DNA of 32,671 nt from assembly GCA_003164715.1 (NCBI GenBank), contig PLTZ01000085.1, positions 1 to 32,671 on the forward strand, read 5' to 3'. Under the pieces are notes generated by a model, which was given only the letters and a program-made list of their open reading frames with translations, made no database searches and was not told the origin of the DNA. The translations under genes and the position numbers were made by a program. Positions within the stretch are counted from its first letter, which is position 1; the number at the start of each line of letters is the position of its first letter. Source of the stretch: Opitutaceae bacterium (lineage in GTDB: Bacteria > Verrucomicrobiota > Verrucomicrobiia > Opitutales > Opitutaceae). Of this stretch, positions 1 to 7,826 are shown piece by piece.

Positions 1-537
1 CCACTAAGAAACCGGAAGAACCTCATTTTTGAAACTTAATGAAACCCCGTCCTTTTCGATTCTTGGAATGGTAGGTATCCCGGGCCCTCAATCGCCAACG
101 AAGGCCCGCAGTGGCGTTTCACGACTGATTTCAGCAGCACATTCCTCCAATGGAGTTGGCCATTCCGAATGTCAGTTAAAGCAATGGGAGTGAGGGCGGA
201 GTCCTTCTGACCTGCCCCTTGTCGCCGGATGGTCAAGATGGGATCCCGCGTGCTGCCTTTCATTGGACCCTTTGTGGAACGCCCCAAAAATCAATTGCTG
301 GCCAAGGAAGAAATTCACGGACGGCGCAATAGCCTCGATCAAGCGGACAGAGGGTATCCGCCAGACGAAATGCGGGCGGCCACCTTCTCAGCCTCCGCAA
401 TGACTGATGGCGGGTAGCAGAAGCCATTAGGTGAGATTGCATGGAAATTGCAGGGTCGGTGGGATGCGGGGCGGCCGCAGGAGGCGCCTGCCTCCCCGAC
501 GACACTTAAAATCCGCAGGTCTCCGGTTGCCCATTGA
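1..537. other. Left-edge region without a supportable gene
   Basis: No open frame here has a recognisable domain or a convincing start. The short frames on both strands overlap one another and look like chance. The base composition is less GC-rich than most of the window. The 3' end of the GH2 gene sits at its right border, so the part nearest 538 is probably the GH2 3' untranslated region. A short self-complementary stretch (AGGCGCCT) lies near 485 but has no following T-run, so I do not call it a terminator. Confidence 0.5.
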
Positions 538-2979
538 TCAGCGCTGGCTATGCAGTTGCACGGACGCGGGCTTGAGTCCGGGTGCGGTGGCTTTGATCGT
601 GATCGCACCGGCGGCATCAGTGGTGCGGACGATGGCGAGAGCGCGGCCGCGGAAGGCGGGGTGCGTCGCGTCGCGTGAGCTGTCGGTATTGGTCTCATCG
701 GCATTGCCGAAACCAAGAAGCTCGACGGGGCCGGCGATCTCGAGAGCGACCATTTGCGCCGCGTTCGGGACGAGGATTCCATTCGCGTCGACGATCGCGA
801 ATTCGAGGTGGGCGATGTCTTCGCCGTTGGCCCGGAGTATGGAGGCATCGGTGGTGAGCACGATGCGCGCCGGCGCGCCTGCGGTTCGCAGCGTGAAGGT
901 GGAGAGCTCGCGACCGTTCGTGCGGGCGATAGCTTTCAGTATGCCGGGTGCGTAAGGCACCTCCCAAGTGAGCACGCCGTCAACTGCGGCCGACTGCGGC
1001 TTCACGCCGAGGGAGCGGCCGTTGAGCGTGAGCTCGACCTCGGCGCAATTTGTATAGCAGGCGACGTTGACGGTGGAGCCGGCGGCCCAGTTCCAGCTTT
1101 CGAGGGCGTCGCCGCGGTGCGCGATTGCGGGAACGGGGACGCAGAGGTAAACCATGGGCTTATCGCTCCAGAGGCTTTGGCGGAACCAGCCGATCGGTTT
1201 TTTGAAACCGCATAGATCGAGCAGCCCGGCGGTGTTGCCTCGCGAAGGCCACCTGGCCGCCTCGCCGAGGTAGTCGACGCCGGTCCAAAGGAACTGGGCG
1301 GACATATACTCGTTGTCGCGGACGGCCGCCCAAGCGGAGTAGTCGTGGCCGTTTTCGCTGCCGTAGATCACGCGTTGCGGATATTTCGCGTGGTGGGCGG
1401 CGTAGTCGCCCTCCCGGTAGTTGTAGCCGACGATGTCCAGAAGTTCGGGCAGGCCCACGGCGTTGGCCAGGAGAGGTGAGGCGAGCGCCATGGTTACGGG
1501 ACGCGTGGTATCGTTGGCCTTAACGGCGGCAATGAGCGGCTTGGCGTTGACGACGAGGTCGGTGGCGGGCGGATTGCCAGGGCGGTAGTCCCTGCCGAGA
1601 ACCGGATCCGAATACGGGTCATTCGGCGTGTCGACTTCGTTGCCGATGCTCCATTGAATGATGCTCGGGTGGTTGCGGTCGCGGCGAACCATGTCCGCGA
1701 CGTCACGGGCACCCCACTCGGCGAAGAACTCACCGGCGCCGAAGCGGCTGGGTACGCCCAAGTTCCAGCCCGTTACCCATTTGTTTTTCGTGGGCGCAAA
1801 TTCGTCGAGCCCTTCGTCCATCACGAGAAAACCAAGACGGTCGCAGAGGTCGAGCAGCTCGGGCGCGGGCGGGTTGTGGCTGGTGCGAATGGCATTTGCG
1901 CCGATCTCCTTGAGCGCGCGCAGGCGGCGTTCCCAGATGCCGGCGGGGACCGCGGATCCGACCGAGCCGCCGTCGTGATGGAGGCAGACGCCTTTCAGTT
2001 TCATCGACTTGCCGTTGAGCGTAAAGCCGTGGTCGGGATCGAAGGCGAATGTGCGCACGCCGAACGACGTGAGCGTTTCATCGCGAACGGTCGTGCCGTC
2101 GAGAACGCGCGTGCGGAGGGTGTAGAGCGAGGGCGACTCGATCGACCAGAGTCGCGGCGAGGCGAGGGTGGCGGTCTGTTCAAACGTCGCGGCGGCGCGT
2201 GGGCCGGCCGCGCCGGAGGCAGCCGCGGAGGCGACAACGCGACCGGCGTCATTGAGAATGTCCGATTGCACGGTGAAGGCTCGGCGGTCACCGGAGCTGT
2301 TCTGCACGGTGGTCCCGATGCATATTGTGGCGACGGCGGCGGTGGCTGACGGCGTGGAAACGACGACGCCCCAGTGTGCGACGTGCAGCGGATCGGTCAC
2401 GACGAGCCGGACGTGGCGGTAAATGCCGGAGCCGGTGTAAAAACGGGAATCCGCGAGGCGCGAGTGGTCGACCCGGACAGCGATGACATTATCGACGCCC
2501 GGCGGGTTGAGATAACGCGTGAGATCGAGGGCGAAACTGGAATAGCCGAAGGGGCGGCCGCCAACGAACTGGCTGTTGAGCCAGATTTCGCTGTTGGCGT
2601 AGATGCCATCGAACTCGACCGTCACAATGCGACCCTGCACAGCAGGATCGAGTTTGAAATGCTTGCGATACCATGCGATGCCGCCGGCCGCGAAGCCGTT
2701 GCCGCTGGCGTAGTCGGAGCGGTAGGGTTCTTCGGTGCTCCAGTCGTGCGGCGCACGGACGACGCGCCAAACCGAGTCGTCGAAGCTGTCGGTCGCCGCC
2801 GTCGTGAAATCGTGCTCGCCGGTCATGCTGAAACGCCAGTCGTGATCCCATGGCGTGACGATGCGGGAGGCGGACAAGGAGGAAGGGCCCGCCGAAGCGG
2901 CGTCCGAGCCAGAGAGCGGGCTTGCGAGCAAAATGGAAACGACGAAGGGCTGGAGTCGGCGAATGAGGACGGAGGTCAT
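538..2979 (-). CDS. Secreted GH2 beta-galactosidase-like glycoside hydrolase
   Basis: An 813-residue family GH2 enzyme that would hydrolyse terminal beta-galactosides or related beta-glycosides in the periplasm or outside the cell. I chose the ATG at 2979 because a signal peptide begins there (MTSVLIRRLQPFVVSILL) and the longer upstream frame is not protein-like. Domain order: GH2 sugar-binding jelly roll (about 45-195), Ig-like sandwich (200-310), TIM barrel (310-610) with KGVCLHHD and RTSHNPP, then a DUF4982-like beta domain (about 620-710) and a final Ig/invasin-like domain (715-813). Predicted acid/base is E448 in the IGNE motif; the nucleophile is probably E542 in YGSENG. The typical Asn-Glu pair is intact. 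Family assignment is firm; substrate (galactose versus other beta-sugars) is not. It stands alone, with an operator-like inverted repeat upstream, and is divergent from the sigma factor gene. Confidence 0.93.
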   Translation of the reverse strand: MTSVLIRRLQPFVVSILLASPLSGSDAASAGPSSLSASRIVTPWDHDWRFSMTGEHDFTTAATDSFDDSVWRVVRAPHDWSTEEPYRSDYASGNGFAAGGIAWYRKHFKLDPAVQGRIVTVEFDGIYANSEIWLNSQFVGGRPFGYSSFALDLTRYLNPPGVDNVIAVRVDHSRLADSRFYTGSGIYRHVRLVVTDPLHVAHWGVVVSTPSATAAVATICIGTTVQNSSGDRRAFTVQSDILNDAGRVVASAAASGAAGPRAAATFEQTATLASPRLWSIESPSLYTLRTRVLDGTTVRDETLTSFGVRTFAFDPDHGFTLNGKSMKLKGVCLHHDGGSVGSAVPAGIWERRLRALKEIGANAIRTSHNPPAPELLDLCDRLGFLVMDEGLDEFAPTKNKWVTGWNLGVPSRFGAGEFFAEWGARDVADMVRRDRNHPSIIQWSIGNEVDTPNDPYSDPVLGRDYRPGNPPATDLVVNAKPLIAAVKANDTTRPVTMALASPLLANAVGLPELLDIVGYNYREGDYAAHHAKYPQRVIYGSENGHDYSAWAAVRDNEYMSAQFLWTGVDYLGEAARWPSRGNTAGLLDLCGFKKPIGWFRQSLWSDKPMVYLCVPVPAIAHRGDALESWNWAAGSTVNVACYTNCAEVELTLNGRSLGVKPQSAAVDGVLTWEVPYAPGILKAIARTNGRELSTFTLRTAGAPARIVLTTDASILRANGEDIAHLEFAIVDANGILVPNAAQMVALEIAGPVELLGFGNADETNTDSSRDATHPAFRGRALAIVRTTDAAGAITIKATAPGLKPASVQLHSQR

Positions 2980-3080
2980 GGCTACGGGGTCTATGAGGTT
3001 TTCCGAGGGAGTACGGTCAGAATTGGAATGCCGGGATAGTTGACCAGCATCGTCCCACCGAGGTGATGATGTTGCCAACA

Positions 3081-3108
3081 TTACCAAAGGCATATGTTCA
3101 CTTGGTAA
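3081..3108. promoter_or_regulatory. Inverted repeat, candidate operator upstream of the GH2 gene
   Basis: Perfect 7-bp arms, TTACCAA and TTGGTAA, are separated by a 14-bp spacer centred on CATATG, with some further pairing inside. It lies about 100 bp upstream of the GH2 start in the intergenic region between the divergent GH2 and sigma factor genes. The geometry fits a dimeric helix-turn-helix regulator, but the bound protein is unknown and no regulator gene is adjacent. Confidence 0.4.
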
Positions 3109-3210
3109 ATGGAATTCCTGCCGCTCCGCACACAATTTTCAATGCGACCACATCGGCAACCACCCGAGCTGTTTCAAAAAGGACCCTTTCCGCAACGCGG
3201 ATCCCGCGTG

Positions 3211-3250
3211 GTAGTGATCGCGTACCGCGGGTAGTGATCGCGTACCGCGG
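3211..3250. repeat. Two perfect tandem copies of a 20-bp unit
   Basis: The unit starts GTAGTGATCG and ends CGTACCGCGG; it occurs at 3211-3230 and 3231-3250 with no mismatch. It lies in the gap between the GH2 and sigma factor genes, about 200 bp upstream of the latter. It could be a recent slippage duplication or a pair of protein-binding sites. Confidence 0.9.
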
Positions 3251-3408
3251 ACATCACTTAGGATCAGAAGGAATTTCCAGCGCCGCAATTGGAAGCCAGA
3301 CATGCGACTACTCTGGGTTCAACGGCCTATGCGAGATCCGCGTTGATTAGCATCGCCATGAGCCTAGACCGGCGCGAAGGCCCTTTTGCTCCCCTTAGCC
3401 GATTTTCT

Positions 3409-3443
3409 GTCAGGTCCTGACCAATTCCGACCACTCATGTGGT
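3409..3443. promoter_or_regulatory. Palindrome plus a hairpin over the sigma factor RBS
   Basis: A 13-bp palindrome, GTCAGG-T-CCTGAC, occupies 3409-3421, about 30 bp before the ATG at 3450. Just after it, ACCAC (3430-3434) can pair with GTGGT (3439-3443), and the second arm overlaps the likely Shine-Dalgarno sequence GGTGA (3441-3445). The first could be an operator and the second could partly mask the ribosome site. Both functions are inferred. Confidence 0.35.
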
Positions 3444-3449
3444 GACACC

Positions 3450-4925
3450 ATGACATCCATCGCCGTTTCCGCCGCTAAGCATTCCGATGCCGAGCTCGTT
3501 GAGCAAAGCCTAGCAGGAGACCGTCAAGCCTTTGGCAGAATCGTAGCTCGTTACCAAGCTTTGGTCTGCGCGCTCGCTTACAGCGCCACCGGCAATCGCA
3601 GCCACAGTGAGGATTTGGCCCAGGAGACGTTTCTCACGGCGTGGCAAAAGCTGCGTGACCTGCACGAACCCTCCCGGCTCTGCGCGTGGCTTTGCGGCAT
3701 CGCCCGCAATGTCATTCATGGCGACCTCCGCCGACTCGGTCGCCAGCCTGCGCACGAGGCGACTACGCTCGATACCACGCAGGGGCTTCAGTCCGCCGAC
3801 CCACTTCCCGACGCGCAAGCGGTCAGCAATGAGGAGATGGCCATCCTCTGGCGCGAGGTTGGACGTCTGCCAGAGATCTACCGCGAGCCTCTAATCCTGT
3901 TCTATCGCGATCACAAGTCGGCGGAGCATGTGGCTGAGGCGCTCGGACTTACTTCCGACGCCGTTATGCAGAGGCTGACCCGCGGCCGCCGGCAGTTGCA
4001 GGAACACATGATGGAGTTTGTCGAATCCACGCTGCAACGGACCAACCCCGGTTCCCAATTCACCCATCAGGTTCTGGTCGGAATTCCCCTTCTTGTGGGA
4101 GCAGGGCCTGCTGTTGCCATGGGCGCTGCCACCAAGGGCGGCATGGCGGCCAAGGGAGGCATTCTTGGAATCATGCTATCATGGATCGCACCCTTTGTCG
4201 GTGTCTTTGCCGCCATAGGGATGTCTTGGGCCGATATCTCCCAGGCGGCGACGAGGCGCGAACGTCGATTCGTGCTCCGATGGACGCTTGTGCTCTGGCT
4301 CTCCGTGGTGGGATTTGTGACGGCACTGATCGGCATCGGTGCTCTGGCCCGGTCCGCAGATGTGTATCACCGCCAGGACTGGACGACGACCGCACCGATG
4401 GTCGCCATTTGGTTCGGTTATGCGATGATTGCGATGACCCTGATCGTGTTTCTGTTCCGGGGGAAAAGCTCGCTGCGTCGTCAAATGATTGCCGAAGGGC
4501 TCATTCGATCCTCCGCGCAGGCACCAACCACGATGAAGAAGAGCGTGGCGATGACGGCGGGCTTCCTGACGGCGGCCTTCTGGGTGTTGATCTTCCTCGC
4601 CTGGCAAACCGGCGACCGGTCCGTGGCCGTTGGGATAGTGTGCGGCGTGGTCCTACTGGGAGCAGTCCCTCTCTGGCTAGGTCGGAAGATGCCTTCCACG
4701 GTCAACGAGGGGAATGCTGGGGGCTGGTATGTCTCCTCTTGCGGCCTAATCTTCCTCGGCATCTTGAACTGGCGCCTCGATGTTTGGCTGGCGCCCATCT
4801 ATGGCGTCGGAATGGACGCTATGAATCGCCTTCTCCCAATGGCCATCATCCACTGGCTCACTGCGATCGTGATCGCCTGGACCGCTGCACTCGTGTTCAT
4901 CACCCAAGCGGACGAGAAGGCCTGA
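3450..4925 (+). CDS. ECF sigma factor fused to a multi-pass membrane domain
   Basis: A 491-residue protein. Residues about 12-90 form sigma region 2 (DRQAFGRIVARY, then SEDLAQETFLTAW), and about 125-185 form region 4 with a helix-turn-helix (LPEIYREPLILFY, AEALGLTSDAVMQRLTRGR). The rest, about 205-485, is hydrophobic with six or seven likely membrane spans (roughly 235-258, 272-298, 313-336, 366-384, 390-411, 428-446, 462-485). ECF factors are normally about 160-200 residues and held by a separate membrane anti-sigma factor; here the membrane part is in the same chain and no anti-sigma gene follows. I infer a membrane-tethered, perhaps self-inhibited sigma factor. The ATG at 3450 has GGTGA upstream and starts just before the conserved region. 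The gene converges on the TonB receptor gene. Confidence 0.88.
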   Translation: MTSIAVSAAKHSDAELVEQSLAGDRQAFGRIVARYQALVCALAYSATGNRSHSEDLAQETFLTAWQKLRDLHEPSRLCAWLCGIARNVIHGDLRRLGRQPAHEATTLDTTQGLQSADPLPDAQAVSNEEMAILWREVGRLPEIYREPLILFYRDHKSAEHVAEALGLTSDAVMQRLTRGRRQLQEHMMEFVESTLQRTNPGSQFTHQVLVGIPLLVGAGPAVAMGAATKGGMAAKGGILGIMLSWIAPFVGVFAAIGMSWADISQAATRRERRFVLRWTLVLWLSVVGFVTALIGIGALARSADVYHRQDWTTTAPMVAIWFGYAMIAMTLIVFLFRGKSSLRRQMIAEGLIRSSAQAPTTMKKSVAMTAGFLTAAFWVLIFLAWQTGDRSVAVGIVCGVVLLGAVPLWLGRKMPSTVNEGNAGGWYVSSCGLIFLGILNWRLDVWLAPIYGVGMDAMNRLLPMAIIHWLTAIVIAWTAALVFITQADEKA

Positions 4926-5046
4926 ATCCCCTCCGTTGGAAGAGACGCCCCCAGGATTCGGCCCAGGTGCACTTGCGCAGCTAAGTTCCGGATGCGCTCC
5001 AGATACGAGCATTCTTTATCGTACGCAGACCACTCTATCCCTTACC

Positions 5047-7506
5047 TCACCACGAAAGGCGCAATCCTCCGTGTGCCAGGCGAGGCGAGCCGATATAGAA
5101 TACGCCATTAGCGCTGCGGCTTGTGTCGATGCGGTCGTTAGCAAAATTGTCGACGGCAAGGAATAGCTCCGCATGTTTCGAGACCGAATAGTATGCTCCG
5201 ACGTCGGCGATGACAGCCTCGCCCAAGCGAAGCGTGTTTTCATCGTCCACGAATTTGGGGCCGAGCGCCCGCATGCTGGCTCTGATGGTCAGCTTTTCCG
5301 AGGCACGCCATCTCGCCGCCACCGCGTAGGACTGGCGCGATACACCGGCGACCTGCTTGCCCGCAAGCCCGGGCGCAATGCCAACGTGGTCAATCGTCGC
5401 GTCATTGAACACCACGAAGACGTAGGTCGAGAATGCCGAGTTGGGGCTCCATTGGACTGAGCCGGTCGCACCTTGGATCCTCGAGCGATCGAGGTTGATC
5501 AACTGCTGGGCGACATAGCCTGCGGGTAGAGCGCCGAAGACCGGATACCCGCCTGTTCCCGGTGCCAAGTTGAGGTTGCCGATCGCATCGCGTAGATCGT
5601 TCGAGAACACCGTTGCGGCGACGACAAGCTTTCCTGAGGCGAAGATGGGGGACCGGTAATAGGTATTCGGGCTCTTCTTGGACTGGTCTGCGCCGAAGTG
5701 AAAGGTGTACTCGGCTCCGGCTTCGACGCTTGTGTTGCGCTCGGTCCCAAGTCGGGGGTTGGCCTCGGTGACAATCGCATCCTGACCGTATGGCTGGTAG
5801 AGTTCTCCAAGCGTAGGCCTGCTAAAGGCCTGCTGGCCATTGACGTGCATTCTCAAATCCTCCGCGGGCCGCCACACCAACCCTATGGTCGGGCTGAATT
5901 CCGTTCCGCTCTGCGTGGCAAAGCGGACACTGTCGGGCAGGCCGCCGCTGATGAGGTCGGTCTCTCTCTGGTGGCCTCCGGCCTCGTCCCAGGCGTCGAG
6001 CCTCGCGCCGAACACTGCACGAAGGCCCCAGGCGAGGCCCTGGTCCCGTAAGACGAATGCGCCGAAGTCGCCCTGTTCCCCGCCGGCGACGAGCCCGCGG
6101 GCAAAGGCGCCGTCATCGAAAGCAAAGTCCTCCCGGGCGTCGCCCCTCACGTAGTGATAATCGGCGCCTGCGCTGGTGCTCGATCCGCCGGCCTCCCGCC
6201 ACGCTCCGCTCCATGATGCTCCGAATGAGGTTTCGGGCTCAGCGAACTGCTTCATCACCGGGGTTTCAGCCGTGCGTGCGGCATTGACGGAGGAAAACGT
6301 GTCTGACGATTGCCCGTCCTGCACGTAGACGACTCCGTTCCATGTGAAATCGGCCGACGGATGGCTGGCCAGGGCAACTGACGCGAACCTGCCGGACGAG
6401 CTGCCCTGCTGGTAGGGGGTCCCCTCGCCGTGGGTTTCCTCGCTTCCCCGAACCGTAACGGTCAGCACAATCTTCTTGCCGACCAGCTGCCGCCAGCGCG
6501 CCTCGAGCCACTCGTGCCGGTTCCCTGCTGCGTCATCGATCGGGCCCCGCTGTTGCGGTGAGACCAGAGGGTAACCGTCAGTCGAATAGGTATTCCCCAA
6601 GACTTGCAGGACCCCCTCGCTTGTGGGCTGTGAGGCGAAGAACTCGACTTCGCGGGTCCCAAAGCTGCCAGCCTCAGCGGTGACCTGCCCTGTTCCAACT
6701 ACGATCTGTTTGGTCAGCGCCGGATCCAAGGGGCCATTCTCGGTCAGGGACCCCGGCTTCAACACAAGTTCACCGCTCGGCGGCAAAGTGAAGAACTGCA
6801 CCACGCCGCCCAGTGCGCCCTGGCCCCAGGCGGTGGCACCGCCGCCGGGGACCACTTCAACCCGCGCAAGCCCATCGCGCGGCACCTCGGCCCACGGCAC
6901 CCATCCTCCGAATGGATCGTTGAACGGCACGCCGTCGAGCAGGACGCGCGCCCCGACGCCTACAGCTCCCATGCCCCGGAGAGTGACAAAGTCCCTTTGT
7001 GGCGGTGAACCGGGGCTGTCGGCCCGCTCTGAAAGGCCGAATTCAGGATACGAGCTCAGCGCACCGGCAATCGAATCAGACGGCCATTCGTTGCTCTCCT
7101 TGCCGTCCACGACATAGGCAGTGAAAGCGGTTCGTGTCGGGCTCTGCGGCTCCCGCAGCGGAGTCATTACAACCAGGCTGCTCCTGTTGGCCCCAAGACC
7201 CCCGACCGCGAAGTCGATGCCCAGGTCCCAATAGAGCTTGATCCACTGAAGCTCGCCTGGGGTCAGAAACGCCCTAAAGGAGGACTCCACCACGACATAC
7301 GGCTTCATCGGGTCACCCTCGGAGTTCCCTGCCGATGAAGAGGAACTGGGCGTCCCTTCCGCGGCCGGGCCGGCCAGAGTCGGCGGATTGGCGCTGGCCG
7401 CCTGCTCGGCTGCCCGGCCCACAGAACCTTCATTGGCCGTGGCAGCCGCCAGGAAAAGGATCCATCGCGCAAGCACTCGCTGGCTTGTGCTCACTAATGA
7501 AAGCAT
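5047..7506 (-). CDS. TonB-dependent outer-membrane receptor
   Basis: An 819-residue TonB-dependent receptor for energised uptake of a ligand across the outer membrane; by context oligosaccharides, although siderophore or cofactor uptake cannot be excluded. I chose the ATG at 7506 (MLSLVSTSQRVLARWILFLA) because it begins a signal peptide. A low-complexity Ser/Ala/Gly/Pro linker (about 30-65) is followed by a short segment and then the plug (about 105-215), with FVTLRGMGAVGVGARVLLDG and the plug-end motif RVEVVPGGGATAWGQGALGG. The remainder is a 22-strand-type barrel. It ends in aromatic Trp instead of the more usual Phe. There is no SusD-like lipoprotein beside it, as in non-Bacteroidetes systems. 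It lies downstream of the rhamnosidase operon on the same strand, separated by 320 bp containing a permease relic. Confidence 0.92.
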   Translation of the reverse strand: MLSLVSTSQRVLARWILFLAAATANEGSVGRAAEQAASANPPTLAGPAAEGTPSSSSSAGNSEGDPMKPYVVVESSFRAFLTPGELQWIKLYWDLGIDFAVGGLGANRSSLVVMTPLREPQSPTRTAFTAYVVDGKESNEWPSDSIAGALSSYPEFGLSERADSPGSPPQRDFVTLRGMGAVGVGARVLLDGVPFNDPFGGWVPWAEVPRDGLARVEVVPGGGATAWGQGALGGVVQFFTLPPSGELVLKPGSLTENGPLDPALTKQIVVGTGQVTAEAGSFGTREVEFFASQPTSEGVLQVLGNTYSTDGYPLVSPQQRGPIDDAAGNRHEWLEARWRQLVGKKIVLTVTVRGSEETHGEGTPYQQGSSSGRFASVALASHPSADFTWNGVVYVQDGQSSDTFSSVNAARTAETPVMKQFAEPETSFGASWSGAWREAGGSSTSAGADYHYVRGDAREDFAFDDGAFARGLVAGGEQGDFGAFVLRDQGLAWGLRAVFGARLDAWDEAGGHQRETDLISGGLPDSVRFATQSGTEFSPTIGLVWRPAEDLRMHVNGQQAFSRPTLGELYQPYGQDAIVTEANPRLGTERNTSVEAGAEYTFHFGADQSKKSPNTYYRSPIFASGKLVVAATVFSNDLRDAIGNLNLAPGTGGYPVFGALPAGYVAQQLINLDRSRIQGATGSVQWSPNSAFSTYVFVVFNDATIDHVGIAPGLAGKQVAGVSRQSYAVAARWRASEKLTIRASMRALGPKFVDDENTLRLGEAVIADVGAYYSVSKHAELFLAVDNFANDRIDTSRSANGVFYIGSPRLAHGGLRLSW

Positions 7507-7562
7507 CGGCCGCCTGCCCGCCGGTTGGGTCTCCGAATGTCGATGGGCGCCGCATTCATTTC

Positions 7563-7673
7563 TCAATCCGCCCTCAACAGCCTCGCTACGTCGACCCGGG
7601 CCGCCCTCCGGGCCGGCAGCAAGCAGGCCGCCAAGGCAAGGGCGGCAAACGGGATGCGGGGCAGTGCGCGCAT
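7563..7673 (-). pseudogene. Relic: C-terminal tail of a MacB/FtsX-type ABC permease
   Basis: This minus-strand frame, too short for most gene callers, encodes 36 residues ending in ACLLPARRAARVDVARLLRAD and then TGA. A hydrophobic stretch followed by PARRAxRVD and a closing LRAD/LRAE is the characteristic extreme C-terminus of MacB/FtsX-family (including acidobacterial-type duplicated) ABC permeases. The several hundred preceding residues are absent: upstream the frame reads unrelated codons and meets TAG at 7731-7733. It ends 57 bp before the TonB receptor start. I read it as the remaining 3' end of a deleted permease gene. Confidence 0.6.
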
Positions 7674-7826
7674 GGGGTGCCTATTAGACAAGAGGCAATC
7701 TGCGTGCTTTTCGAGGACGTTCCGCCTGGGCTACCCGCCGTCGTTCGTGCCCGACCCCCCGGACGGTCCGGGCAGGCTGGATGTGTCTAGTGGAAGAAGG
7801 GTGCCGTCATGATCACCGACTCCTCC

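Larger units (their letters stand above)
2980..3449. other. 470-bp divergent intergenic region
   Basis: This gap separates the GH2 gene (-) from the sigma factor gene (+) and must carry both promoters. It holds the 3081-3108 inverted repeat, the 20-bp tandem repeat at 3211-3250 and palindromes at 3409-3421 and 3430-3443. I find no convincing sigma-70 -35/-10 pair; on the minus strand TTGAAA near 3149 is a weak -35 candidate. No supportable coding frame is present. Confidence 0.5.

Noticed and set aside
36-287. Possible insertion-sequence or transposase remnant at the left edge
   Set aside because: The short minus-strand frame has no transposase motif, and no terminal inverted repeats or target duplications are visible. 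Similar short words near 240 and 3200 are too short to support an element.
7758-7772. Hairpin CCCGGA/TCCGGG downstream of the GH78 gene as a terminator
   Set aside because: The stem is 6 bp with no T-run on the minus strand; it may be chance in GC-rich DNA.
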